Below, piece by piece: positions 9,546-18,673 of a DNA stretch of 64,000 nucleotides; the first letter of the stretch is position 1; each line of letters opens with the position of its first letter. The stretch covers positions 248,001 through 312,000 of the forward strand of contig NZ_JAKLWS010000001.1 of NCBI RefSeq assembly GCF_022012475.1. The letters run 5' to 3'. The stretch comes from Rhodohalobacter sulfatireducens (GTDB lineage: Bacteria > Bacteroidota > Rhodothermia > Balneolales > Balneolaceae). A program made the translations under genes and the position numbers. Under the pieces are notes generated by a model. It worked only from the letters and a program-made list of their open reading frames with translations. It searched no databases and had not been told where the DNA came from.

Positions 9546-9603
9546 TCTCTCCTCCTGGTAACCTTTTGTCAACCGTTTATTATCTACAGAACAAATAATA
9601 TCT

Positions 9604-10626
9604 ATGGATTCAATTACTCAAATAACACTCGGAGCCGCTGTGGGCGAGGCCCTTCTGGGAAAGAAAATAGGTTATCGTGCGGCGGCCTGGGGTGCATTGC
9701 TTGGCACAACGCCAGACCTGGATGTGCTTGCCAATCCATTTTTAGATAACGTAGCTGAAATCAGTTTCCATCGCGGCTTTACACATTCTGTTTTATTTTG
9801 CCTTTTGGCCTCCCCCATATTCGGCTTCACCATCAACTACCTTCAGAAAAAATGGGAGGTGGGTTGGAAAAAATGGACCCAATTCGCTTTCCTTGTTTTC
9901 TTTACACATATCATCCTGGATGTTCAAACCACCTACGGCACACAGGTTTTCTACTTTTTTAGTGACCGGCCCGTTACTACTGATACTATCTTTATTATTG
10001 ATCCGGTCTACACATTTACACTGTTGTTTGGGCTGATTCCGGCACTTTTTTTGAACCGCCAATCAAACACCCGATCTCTTTTAAATAAGGGCGGCCTGCT
10101 AATCAGTACGCTCTACCTGGTTTGGGCATTGGGAATTAAAGCGCACGTCCACAGCGTATTTGATGCCTCTTTCGAAAATCAATACGGTTTTTACGAAAAG
10201 ATAAAAACCACACCCAACGGGCCATCCACATTTCTTTGGACTGGTTACGTGATTCGTGAGGATACCGTTTATCAATCGATCTATTCTATTTTCGATGAGG
10301 ATACCGACCTTCAGTTTCGGTCCATTCCAAGAAATACAGAGTTGATTGGTGAGATTAAAGACGACCGCGCCGTTGAAACCCTGCTTTGGTTTTCGCGCGG
10401 ATATTATACCGTAGAGGACAATCGGGATTCATTAATGTTTTATGATTTACGATTTGGCCGAAGTGACCTTTGGTTAACCAGGAATGAAGAGGTGCCCTTT
10501 GTTTGGCAAAACCAGATCCTTTTTGATGAAAGTGGAAATGCAACCAACATTAAACAACAGACCCCCTCATTTGAGACAAGATCTTCCATCTTTTCACGTT
10601 TTATTGACCGTATAAAAGGTGAGTAA
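9604..10626 (+). CDS. YdjM/DUF457-family membrane-bound metal-dependent hydrolase
   Basis: The 340-residue protein opens with the family hallmark MDSITQITLGAAVGEALLGK, then LLGTTPDLDVLANPF and FHRGFTHSVLF. The PDLD and HRGxTHS histidine/aspartate clusters are the presumed metal ligands of the YdjM (LexA-regulated inner-membrane) family. Four or five hydrophobic helices lie between residues 60 and 190, after which a soluble C-terminal domain of about 140 residues extends beyond the usual family core. The family is annotated as a hydrolase by similarity; no substrate is established that I can rely on. It is divergent from the RND operon and monocistronic. Confidence 0.8.
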   Translation: MDSITQITLGAAVGEALLGKKIGYRAAAWGALLGTTPDLDVLANPFLDNVAEISFHRGFTHSVLFCLLASPIFGFTINYLQKKWEVGWKKWTQFAFLVFFTHIILDVQTTYGTQVFYFFSDRPVTTDTIFIIDPVYTFTLLFGLIPALFLNRQSNTRSLLNKGGLLISTLYLVWALGIKAHVHSVFDASFENQYGFYEKIKTTPNGPSTFLWTGYVIREDTVYQSIYSIFDEDTDLQFRSIPRNTELIGEIKDDRAVETLLWFSRGYYTVEDNRDSLMFYDLRFGRSDLWLTRNEEVPFVWQNQILFDESGNATNIKQQTPSFETRSSIFSRFIDRIKGE

Positions 10627-10757
10627 ATCTTTTTATATTTTACTTTCCCCCTTGTGAGAGTCCGGCAGGTCCTCGCAGAGTTCGATACAGATTTTCACTT
10701 TGCAACTCTTTCAGCAAAAGACACTCTGAAAGATTGTTTATAAACTACGACACCATT

Positions 10758-11240
10758 ATGAACAGAAAAGTAATTATAGGATTATTGGTCGCTGCATTCA
10801 TCGGAGTGTATGCTTTCTATTCATTTCAACAAATTACACCACAAGAAATTGAAAACGCTCCGGAATGGATACCTCTTGAAACCGCTCAAGCACAAGCAGC
10901 CAATGAAAATAAACTGATCATGATCGATATCTTTGAAGTCGGATGCCAGTTTTGCCGAGCGATGGAGAGAGAGGTTTATCCCTCCCCAAGTGTTCGTGCT
11001 GTCCTGGATCGTGATTTCGTCCCCGTTAAAATCAACGGCCATTCTGAAAATATGATTACTTACAACGGTGAACAGATGACCGAACAGCAATTTGCCAGTG
11101 AGATGGGAGTTACCGCCTACCCGTTTACAGTGATTATGGACAGCGAAGGCAACGTGATAGACAGCCGCCGCGGGTATATGAATATTGTGAACTTTTCGAG
11201 TTTTTTGAGGAGTACGGTAGAGAAGAAAGCGCAGACCTAA
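10758..11240 (+). CDS. Membrane-anchored thioredoxin-like protein
   Basis: I prefer the ATG at 10758 over the upstream start at 10734 because it places a clean signal anchor (MNRKVIIGLLVAAFIGVYAF) at the N-terminus. The remaining residues form a thioredoxin fold of the thioredoxin_7/DUF255-like group: KLIMIDIFEVGCQFCRAMER gives the redox-active CQFC motif, and GVTAYPFTVIMDSEGN is the cis-proline loop (AYPF). It is probably a periplasmic thiol oxidoreductase or reductase, tethered to the inner membrane. The partner protein is not apparent; neighbouring genes are not cytochrome maturation genes. Total length is 160 residues. Confidence 0.85.
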   Translation: MNRKVIIGLLVAAFIGVYAFYSFQQITPQEIENAPEWIPLETAQAQAANENKLIMIDIFEVGCQFCRAMEREVYPSPSVRAVLDRDFVPVKINGHSENMITYNGEQMTEQQFASEMGVTAYPFTVIMDSEGNVIDSRRGYMNIVNFSSFLRSTVEKKAQT

Positions 11241-11364
11241 ACATAGGTACTGCTAATCGAATCTTCGCAGAATCTTACAGTTTGTAAACTTTAGAATGCG
11301 TGTATCAAGCAATTCAAAGTTTCTCCGTAAGATTACTCATACAATGTGACTCAACTCCTCAATT

Positions 11365-12420
11365 TTATTCTGAGGTGCCGGGTTGCCATAAATATCCCTG
11401 GAGCCATAACTCACCCTCAATCGTATCCCCCTCAATCAGCTCCCTCCCGTTCAAATCGGTTTCTGAGACATAGATATCTAAGTCGAAATCAAACCAATTG
11501 TCTTCAACAGAAACTCCAGCAACGTTCGTACGCGCTTTTAAAAAATTCCGGTCCAGTATTGTACTTTTTTCAACCTCACCCACAGTGCCGATAAAATAGT
11601 AGTCGTCCGGATGGCCATCCTCCGCGCTGCATAGTGCAGTTGCTCCCGGCAGATCCTCAAATTTTGACTGATCCACATCCATTCCTTTTTTGGCACTCTC
11701 TCCTTTTATTTTCTCTATATAGGCCGAATTGATATCCGATGGATTTTCAATAATTTTGCAGTTGTATGCAAATCCGTAGAGAATAAACTGGTAGGGAATT
11801 TCTGGACCGTAGGCTCCCCTGTTATCAACATAACAGGAATCAAAAAGTGTAAGCTGTACCTGATCCTCAATGAGCACTTCCAAATGCGCCTCTCCATGTT
11901 TTTCCAATTCAACAATTTTTTGAATGGCTATTTCATGTTGAATACCATCACTTGCAAAAGGATAGATTGAATATAACTGAGGATTATCCTCCTCTTCCTT
12001 TCCGCCAAAAACTAATTTTATTCCGTTTCTAGGACGCGGCCAATTTAACAGGACTCTTTTCGGTGTATTTTTTGGCAGTTTATACAGCGGCCTGTGCGTG
12101 CTCGACCATGTAATGGAGCGGGTTGTTTCACGAATCGCTTTTGGGACAATTTTTGTACTCAGATCGTCCAGGTCATCATAAAAAATGGCCCAACCCAGTC
12201 CATGAGTAAAATCTTTTGTGTCATCCGTTTTTTGAATAAAATCCGGAAACGAATCCTGGCTTTTGTACCCGCCATCTTCATTCACCCTGAAATGAGAGAG
12301 AGCTAACTGTTTGACCTCATTGTCATCAAACATTATTTTAATTTTTCCCTCTTCGGTTACAGAGAGAACCGATCCGCTGCCAAATTCAGCGTGTTGAATG
12401 CGGTCACCTTTTTTATACAT
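11365..12420 (-). CDS. Unknown protein with UvrD/PcrA tudor-like N-terminal domain
   Basis: The first 50 residues (MYKKGDRIQHAEFGSGSVLS through KIKIMFDDNEVKQLALSHFR) match the pattern of the small beta-barrel at the C-terminus of UvrD/PcrA helicases and in DUF3553-like proteins (GDxVxHxxFGxGxVxxxxxxKIxVxFDDxxxKxLxLxxxxL). The remaining 300 residues are not a helicase and I do not recognise them. They are rich in aspartate and aromatic residues with a beta-strand pattern and contain EDNWFDFDLDIYVSETDLNG and a C-terminal EGDTIEGELWLQGYL. There is no signal peptide, so it is cytosolic. The N-terminal barrel in UvrD contacts RNA polymerase, but that function cannot be assumed here. Confidence 0.7.
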   Translation of the reverse strand: MYKKGDRIQHAEFGSGSVLSVTEEGKIKIMFDDNEVKQLALSHFRVNEDGGYKSQDSFPDFIQKTDDTKDFTHGLGWAIFYDDLDDLSTKIVPKAIRETTRSITWSSTHRPLYKLPKNTPKRVLLNWPRPRNGIKLVFGGKEEEDNPQLYSIYPFASDGIQHEIAIQKIVELEKHGEAHLEVLIEDQVQLTLFDSCYVDNRGAYGPEIPYQFILYGFAYNCKIIENPSDINSAYIEKIKGESAKKGMDVDQSKFEDLPGATALCSAEDGHPDDYYFIGTVGEVEKSTILDRNFLKARTNVAGVSVEDNWFDFDLDIYVSETDLNGRELIEGDTIEGELWLQGYLWQPGTSE

Positions 12421-13171
12421 GATCTACCCTTTCATAAATGAATCCTATTATATAAAAAATCCAATATCAGGTTCAAGCTTTTAATTGACTGGCCCAGTTT
12501 ATTTTAAACCCATTTTTTCCTTTTCACAGAGCTCATTTATTTCTAAACATAAATCATCGGATGAGTTCAAGCTTTTTCATAAAACTGCCCTACAGAACCC
12601 GTCTTACCAGTATACTGCCAGAATTCAGAAGTTCCCAATCTACTGCATACCGGTGCTCAAAATTGGTTCCACGCTAAACAGTCCGGGTTTCCTCAAGCAT
12701 CACTTTTTTCATCTTTCCAACCAACTTATTATCAAAAGCTATGGGATGATCGCCTGGAGATCATTCTCCTTCCCACTCGGGAGTTCAATTAATAATTTCT
12801 TCAGGTGTTAAATGTTGGCCGGAAGCGGGTACATCGTAATGAACTATAGTAAAATTAATCTCTGAAATATGTAGTTCTTCATCATTTTGCAGACAGTAAG
12901 ATAAAATTTCAGATCTAAATTCGAGTATCGAACATATTAGAAGAGTATTTAAAATCTATTCTAACAACACCGGTACTGCCTGCTCATGGAATTTTCAGCT
13001 AAAATTAAATCCATTGAACGCAAACTTGAATTTCTTTTTTAGAGGTTACAATAACTACTTACAATTACTAGTTTCAATAAGAAATTCCTTTAGAAATCAG
13101 TAATTTTGTAAAATTATATCCAAACTGAATACCGATACGACATTTAAATCATTCACAGGCTACCATTTTTT
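12421..13171. other. 750-base spacer without an intact gene
   Basis: The spacer is AT-rich. It contains a half copy of the GGATGAGT repeat (tcatcggatgagttcaag near 12554), a broken minus-strand coding relic at 12590-12807 described separately, and the promoter region of the S9 peptidase. A plus-strand open frame at 12485-12811 has no recognisable protein features and is not called. Confidence 0.5.
12590..12807 (-). pseudogene. Possible relic of an ECF sigma factor (Sig-70_X6-like)
   Basis: Reading the minus strand from 12807, HLKKLLIELPSGKENDLQAI-IP resembles the N-terminus of ECF sigma factors of the X6 group (pattern LLxxLxxGxxxALxxLxP followed by LVYDEL). The expected continuation appears in another frame as IAFDNKLVGKM after an in-frame TAG, and a later frame gives AVDW and LVRRVL. 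No start codon or continuous frame survives. Similarity was judged by eye over a short stretch, so a chance match is possible. Confidence 0.3.
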
Positions 13172-15229
13172 ATGATCTTACCATCCACACACCTTTTCGA
13201 AAAGATACAGTTATATTCTTTGATTTTATTCCTGGGGGCATTTGTTTACTCCGAAACCTTGGCTCAAAATGTTGTAACTCCGAAGCATATCGCCGAGATT
13301 GAAACCGTTACAAGCTCCCAGATTGCTCCCGATGGGCAGTATATCGCTTACACGATTAGCACTCCTGCAGATCCATACGAGGAAAATAGATCCAACAGCA
13401 CACACCTCTACCTTCTCGACGTTACGGAGGGTACGACTACTCCATATCATACAACCAATTCTGTGAGTTCCGTACAATTTCGTCCGGGGCAAAATGCAAT
13501 TACTTTTTTGTCTGAAATGGCAGGTGACGACACCCGGTCTCTCTATCAAATTCCGATTGAGGGTGGAGAAGCTGTAAAACTGTTTAGTTTCAGGCAAGAC
13601 CTTATTAGTTACTCCTGGCACAACGACGGAAATCAGATTGCATTTATGGCAAGTGAAGAAGCAGAGAGATCCAATTCACCGCTACCTTACCAGGCCGATG
13701 TGTACGAAGAAAATGTACCGCAGCGACGCGGATATATCGCTAATGTAGCGATGAATTCTCAAATGGCAAGACAACTACAGGTTGAGGGTTCGGTTTACAA
13801 CATGGAATGGAGTCCGGACGGTGAACGTATTGCCGTTTCTGTTGCTCCAACACCTTTTGTAGATGATCAACTGATGAACCAACAGATATTTGTTTTAGAT
13901 ACCGATGATGGTGAAGTTTCTGCTGAAATCAATAATAGTGGAAAACTGGATCAGATTGAGTGGAGTCCAAATGGCCAAAGGTTGGCAATCGTGGCAGGAT
14001 CTAACATCAATGACCCAACAGCCGGACGAATTTTAATTGCATCCGCCAGGGGAGGGATACCACAGATTGTAAACCGTGATTATGAAGGCACATACCATCA
14101 GATAGAATGGACAGATGAAAACTATATTCATTTTCTTTCCAGTGAAAGTACGGCTTCGCGGCTGGGACGGCTTCGGTTTGACGGTGCTGAAACTCAGACT
14201 CTTTTCTATTCTGATGAGCATGATATCTCCTCCTTTTCGTTGTCTGATTCCACAACATATTCGTTTGTGGCCAGTGCTCCGTCTCATCCAAACGAGGTAT
14301 TCTATTTTTCCAGCCAGGTAGATGGTATTCACGAACGAATGACTTATCATAATGAGTGGCTGAACAGTGTTGAACTGGGTGAGCAAGTGGTTGTCAGCTA
14401 CCAATCCAGAGACGGACAATTTGAGATCGATGGAGTATTAATTTACCCCGTCGGTTATGAAAATGGAACAACTGTCCCTGTTATCACCCAAGTTCACGGC
14501 GGTCCTGAATCACATTACGACAATGGCTGGCTCACAAGTTATTCAACACCCGGACAGATGGCCGCCGGGAAAGGCTATGCGGTTTTCTATCCGAACTACA
14601 GAGGGAGTACAGGTCGCGGAATCGATTTCATTTTCAGCAGCCAGGCCGACCTAGCAGGGGCTGAATTTGATGATATCGTAGATGGCGTAGATTTCCTGAT
14701 TGAGAACGGAATTGCGGATCCCGACAGAATTGGTGTAACCGGTGGATCCTACGGTGGCTATGCATCCGCCTGGATGAGTACCTATTATTCCGATCGCTTT
14801 GCCGCTTCTGTGATGTTTGTAGGGATCAGTAATAATATTTCTTTATGGGGCGAAAGTGACATCCCGAAAGAGATGTATCTGGTGCATACCCGAAAACAGG
14901 TATGGAATAACTGGAATTGGTTCCTTGACAGAAGTCCCATTTACCACGTTGCCAACGCCCAAACACCTCTCCTGATCATGCACGGCGCTGAGGATACACG
15001 GGTTCATCCATCACAATCTTTGGAGCTGTATCGACATCTTAAAGTTCGAAAACCAAATCTTCCCCTTCGTCTTGTATACTATCCGGGAGAAGGTCATGGC
15101 AACAGCCGTGCCGCTTCAAAACTCGACTACAATTACCGAATGCTCCGTTGGTTTGATACCTACCTGATGACGGGAGATGCATCTGCAGAGAAACCTCATT
15201 GGGATGCACCCATACCTGATAAAGAATAG
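13172..15229 (+). CDS. Secreted S9 family peptidase (acylaminoacyl-peptidase type)
   Basis: A prolyl-oligopeptidase-family serine peptidase of 685 residues. A signal peptide (about residues 12-31, LFLGAFVYSETLAQ) directs it to the periplasm. Residues 35-370 form a WD40-like beta-propeller with repeated PD40 strands such as MEWSPDGERIAVSV and IEWSPNGQRLAIVA. The C-terminal alpha/beta-hydrolase domain has the nucleophile elbow GGSYGG with S526, and the remaining triad members D608 (HGAEDTRV) and H642 (GEGHGNS). These peptidases cleave short peptides admitted through the propeller, here likely in nutrient peptide turnover. It is monocistronic, followed by a palindromic hairpin element. Confidence 0.93.
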   Translation: MILPSTHLFEKIQLYSLILFLGAFVYSETLAQNVVTPKHIAEIETVTSSQIAPDGQYIAYTISTPADPYEENRSNSTHLYLLDVTEGTTTPYHTTNSVSSVQFRPGQNAITFLSEMAGDDTRSLYQIPIEGGEAVKLFSFRQDLISYSWHNDGNQIAFMASEEAERSNSPLPYQADVYEENVPQRRGYIANVAMNSQMARQLQVEGSVYNMEWSPDGERIAVSVAPTPFVDDQLMNQQIFVLDTDDGEVSAEINNSGKLDQIEWSPNGQRLAIVAGSNINDPTAGRILIASARGGIPQIVNRDYEGTYHQIEWTDENYIHFLSSESTASRLGRLRFDGAETQTLFYSDEHDISSFSLSDSTTYSFVASAPSHPNEVFYFSSQVDGIHERMTYHNEWLNSVELGEQVVVSYQSRDGQFEIDGVLIYPVGYENGTTVPVITQVHGGPESHYDNGWLTSYSTPGQMAAGKGYAVFYPNYRGSTGRGIDFIFSSQADLAGAEFDDIVDGVDFLIENGIADPDRIGVTGGSYGGYASAWMSTYYSDRFAASVMFVGISNNISLWGESDIPKEMYLVHTRKQVWNNWNWFLDRSPIYHVANAQTPLLIMHGAEDTRVHPSQSLELYRHLKVRKPNLPLRLVYYPGEGHGNSRAASKLDYNYRMLRWFDTYLMTGDASAEKPHWDAPIPDKE

Positions 15230-15261
15230 AATTTTGCCAAAAACAGAAAGCCCGGCGTATA

Positions 15262-15352
15262 AAACTTTCGAAGTTTTCAAGATTAATTTAAAACCCTATT
15301 TAGACGAGCAAGGATTTTACTTTCTTAACATGTTGGCAAACTTCGAAAGTTT
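15262..15352. repeat. Inverted repeat with TTCGAA-centred arms
   Basis: The arms aaactttcgaagttt (15262-15276) and aaacttcgaaagttt (15338-15352) are perfectly complementary over 15 bases and flank 61 bases of AT-rich sequence. Each arm is itself a near-palindrome centred on ttcgaa. It sits 32 bases after the S9 peptidase stop codon. It could be a 3' structure or a small dispersed element; no T-run follows. Confidence 0.6.
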
Positions 15353-15488
15353 AAAATAAACCGGCAGCATGTTTGTTCTTAACCTGAATTAACTCTTTCC
15401 TGGCCCGGAGTTTTCTTTGTTTCAAATTTGAAAAACCTTATATACCAATGATTTAAGTCTGTCTTTAACCTATAGTATCTATTCATAG

Positions 15489-16313
15489 ATGCTCTATGAT
15501 TTTATAAAAAATATTCTTATTGCAGTTCTGGTAATGGTGTTTATGGTTATTCTCACCATTTTAGCCTTACGATGGGTCAACCCTCCATTTACTGCATTTA
15601 CCCTGCAGGCCGATTGGCAACAGCTGGATCGCGAAAGATATGACCTGCGAATTAGTTGGGTTCCATACGATGAGATTCCTGAACATATGATCTGGTCTGT
15701 TGTCGCTTCAGAAGATCAACTTTTCTTTCAACATCACGGGTTTGATCTTGAATCGATCCAAGAGGCATGGGAAGAACACCGGGAGGGAGAGCGAACACGC
15801 GGTGCCAGCACAATCACTCAGCAAGTGGCAAAAAACCTGTTTCTGTCGCCGGTTCAATCTTTCATCAGAAAGGGAGTGGAAGCTGCGCTGACTCTATGCA
15901 TTGAACTACTTTGGCCAAAGGACCGGATCATTGAAGTATACCTGAACATTGCAGAATTTGGGCCCGGCGTTTTTGGAATAGGAGAAGCCTCAAGCGCTTA
16001 CTTTAACAGGCCAGCCTCTCAAATTACACCGGAAATGGCCGCCCGCTTGGCAGCTGTTCTCCCAAGCCCAAACCGTATGCGTGTGAATCCACCCTCACCC
16101 TATACGCAGGAACGCAGCCTTTGGATTTTACGGCAAATGAATCAGCTAACCGGCAAAACATTTCACCGATTTGAAGATTCCATCACTGATAATGCTACTG
16201 AGAATCTCCCTGATACAATTGGTTATGCCACTGAACCGGATACTCTTTTCCAATCACTGCCGGATACTATGAATTCAGTTATAGATTCTACTGGCATCTT
16301 TGAACTTAAATAA
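15489..16313 (+). CDS. mtgA: Monofunctional biosynthetic peptidoglycan transglycosylase
   Basis: A GT51-family enzyme that polymerises lipid II into glycan strands at the outer face of the inner membrane. The N-terminal signal anchor spans about residues 8-30 (NILIAVLVMVFMVILTILAL). Motif 1 VASEDQLFFQHHGFD contains the catalytic glutamate E75, and motif 2 RGASTITQQVAKNL lies at 104-117; YLNIAEFGPGVFGIGEASSAYF and MAARLAAVLPSPNRM are the later GT51 motifs. There is no transpeptidase domain, so it is the monofunctional form. A disordered, threonine-rich C-terminal extension of about 45 residues is longer than in E. coli MtgA. It stands alone between the S9 peptidase and the histidine kinase. 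Confidence 0.93.
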   Translation: MLYDFIKNILIAVLVMVFMVILTILALRWVNPPFTAFTLQADWQQLDRERYDLRISWVPYDEIPEHMIWSVVASEDQLFFQHHGFDLESIQEAWEEHREGERTRGASTITQQVAKNLFLSPVQSFIRKGVEAALTLCIELLWPKDRIIEVYLNIAEFGPGVFGIGEASSAYFNRPASQITPEMAARLAAVLPSPNRMRVNPPSPYTQERSLWILRQMNQLTGKTFHRFEDSITDNATENLPDTIGYATEPDTLFQSLPDTMNSVIDSTGIFELK

Positions 16314-16434
16314 ATACAATAATTTAGATGTTTTAATATTTTCACTCTTGCATTCATCTAAACAATAGAGTTTTTCAAATCTTTAGAATATCTTAATGCT
16401 TTACCTGTTTGGAGAAAGATAAATCTATTTCATC

Positions 16435-18567
16435 ATGCGTTTGCTCATTATCATTTTAATTGTTGGTTTTTGGGTGCAAGATGCTTTCTGCATAAGTCCT
16501 ATCGTCCCTTTAACGGATCAAGTTGAGATGACAAACAGGGACACCAGCTATGTAAGAGAGTTAAATGAAAAAAGCCAAAGACTGATAGAGGAAGGGAAGC
16601 TGGATTCTGCTTCAGCTGTTATTGATGAAGCCCTGTCACTGGCTGAATTCTTGAATGATATTGAAGGAGAAGCATTTGCTATCTTAAATTTAGCCAGTTA
16701 CTACGATACAAAAGGCCTTCCGGATTCTTTGTTGACATCAGTTGCCCCGCTATTGGACAGATACGAAGGAACGGAAAAATATACACGTATCGGAAACCTG
16801 GTCGCTACCTCACATCACGAGGTGGGTAATTTTCAGCAATCCCTGGATCTTTATAAAAAGATGTTTGATGCAGCCAAGCAGGATAACGATATCAGGATGC
16901 AGATGGGAATCACCCAGAATATGGGAAATAGTTACAGTTCTCTTGGGGACATGCCCTCGGCTATAGATAGTTATCTCTCCAGCCTAGAGATGGCGGAAGA
17001 ACGGGATGATACATTGGTCACCGCAGTGGTCCTTGACAACCTGGCTTCGGTAAATGTGGACCAGGAAAATTACGAGCTTGCCGAAGAATACCTGTTCAGG
17101 GCTTTAGAGCTGAATAAAGAGATTGATAACCTGAGAAACCAGATAACCAATCACATTAGTCTCGGTTTTCTTTACAAGGAGTGGGATAAATATGATCTGG
17201 CCCGCCAAAATTATGAACGAGTTCTTGAAATTGCCGATCAGCTTGGAAATGTTCTCAGCAAAATCCAGGCGATCTACAATCTCGGTGTACTTTACACGGA
17301 AACGGGGGATACCGACCGCGCACTTGAGTCATACCAGGAATCACTCCGGCTCAGCCAGGAGAATAATATCCCTATAGGATTTTTCTACAATCATGCCGGA
17401 ATGGGAGATCTCTATGTTGAGCTGGAGGATTATGATCGGGCCATTGAAAATTACCAGCAGGCCCTTGAAATTGCCGAGAAGGTACAGGCAACCGACATGG
17501 TTAAGACCGGACTTTTGAATCTATACGAAACTGCTGAAGAATCGGGCGACACAGCACTGGCCTTTACCTATTTGAAACGGTACTCAGCGCTTACGGATAG
17601 TCTCGCTCAAACGGAACGTGAAGATGCTTTAGCGCGACAGGAAGCGATGCTTCAACTTCGGTCTGAACGTGAACGGTCTGAACTGCTTGAAGAAACTGTT
17701 GCAACTCAGCGGAGCAATACAATCATGATTTCTGTTTTAGGCGGTGTTATGTTGATTGCATCGATCTGGCTGGTTGTACTTTATCGAAAAAAGAAGAATG
17801 CCAATGATCTGCTGAAAAATAAAACCAAAGAACTGGAAGAGGCGAATAATGTAAAAGACAAGTTATTATCGGTTCTTGCTCACGACCTGCGTACGCCGAT
17901 CTCTAATATTCAAGGTGTGGTTTATATGATCCGTGAAAACATGCTTGATACAGAGGATATCGATACGGCATTAAATCATATTGATTTTCAATTGCAACAG
18001 GGTATCAATACTCTGACCAATTACCTGGAATGGGCTCAGGATCACCGTGGGGGTATTTCTGCCGATATGGAAGATATCAGGCTCCTTGAAATTGTTAATA
18101 CGGCTATTCATGAAATTAAGAAAAGTGCCGAAAACAAAAATGTTGAGATAAACAACATGGTTAACCCACAAATTTCGGCACTTGCAGATAAACACATGAT
18201 GAACGTAATTCTGCGCAATTTACTTTCCAATGCCATTAAGTATGTGGATACCGGGGATATCATTACCGTTAACACAAATGAAACTAATAATACTGTTGAA
18301 CTTTCAGTTAAAGACACCGGGAAGGGTATTCCGGATAATAAGCTAAAAAACTTGTTCAAACCTTTTAATCGGGTAACACGCGGCACCAAGGGAGAGATTG
18401 GAACAGGACTCGGTTTATCACTTTGTAAAGAGTTTATTGAGAAGCAGGGTGGATCTATTCGATGCGAAAGTGAAGTCGGGAAAGGGACTACATTTACAGT
18501 GGTGCTGCAAAAATCTGAAACAGCAGAAGGCCCGGAACAGGTTGCTGAAAAATCCGGCGCTAAGTAG
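16435..18567 (+). CDS. TPR-containing sensor histidine kinase
   Basis: A 710-residue membrane sensor. After a signal peptide (MRLLIIILIVGFWVQDAFC) the periplasmic half consists of about eight TPR repeats (for example NLASVNVDQENYELAEEYLF, NLGVLYTETGDTDRALESYQ). A single transmembrane helix lies near 429-450. A cytoplasmic coiled coil leads to HisKA with LLSVLAHDLRTP, phosphoacceptor H483, then HATPase_c with the N box NLLSNAIKY, DTGKGIPDNKL and GTGLGLSLCKEF. It should autophosphorylate in response to a periplasmic signal read through the TPRs. No response regulator is adjacent, so its partner is an orphan located elsewhere. Confidence 0.92.
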   Translation: MRLLIIILIVGFWVQDAFCISPIVPLTDQVEMTNRDTSYVRELNEKSQRLIEEGKLDSASAVIDEALSLAEFLNDIEGEAFAILNLASYYDTKGLPDSLLTSVAPLLDRYEGTEKYTRIGNLVATSHHEVGNFQQSLDLYKKMFDAAKQDNDIRMQMGITQNMGNSYSSLGDMPSAIDSYLSSLEMAEERDDTLVTAVVLDNLASVNVDQENYELAEEYLFRALELNKEIDNLRNQITNHISLGFLYKEWDKYDLARQNYERVLEIADQLGNVLSKIQAIYNLGVLYTETGDTDRALESYQESLRLSQENNIPIGFFYNHAGMGDLYVELEDYDRAIENYQQALEIAEKVQATDMVKTGLLNLYETAEESGDTALAFTYLKRYSALTDSLAQTEREDALARQEAMLQLRSERERSELLEETVATQRSNTIMISVLGGVMLIASIWLVVLYRKKKNANDLLKNKTKELEEANNVKDKLLSVLAHDLRTPISNIQGVVYMIRENMLDTEDIDTALNHIDFQLQQGINTLTNYLEWAQDHRGGISADMEDIRLLEIVNTAIHEIKKSAENKNVEINNMVNPQISALADKHMMNVILRNLLSNAIKYVDTGDIITVNTNETNNTVELSVKDTGKGIPDNKLKNLFKPFNRVTRGTKGEIGTGLGLSLCKEFIEKQGGSIRCESEVGKGTTFTVVLQKSETAEGPEQVAEKSGAK

Positions 18568-18607
18568 GTTTCCTCTGACCCCATATTCCATATTCTCTGT
18601 GCACTGA

Positions 18608-18670
18608 AGTCAACGGATGAGTAATTCAACTGAAATTGTAGCTCTTGCCTTGGTTACTCATCCGGTGACT
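18608..18670. repeat. Long palindromic intergenic repeat, copy 3
   Basis: Arms agtcaacggatgagtaa (18608-18624) and ttactcatccggtgact (18654-18670) match at 16 of 17 positions around a 29-base loop. It lies between the convergent kinase and HD-hydrolase genes and could serve both as a shared 3' hairpin. Same family as 1948-2012 and 3430-3488. Confidence 0.75.
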
Positions 18671-18673
18671 GAT

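Noticed and set aside
12485-12811. Plus-strand 108-codon open frame
   Set aside because: Composition is unlike a protein of this genome, there is no ribosome site, and the minus strand gives the better (broken) coding signal.
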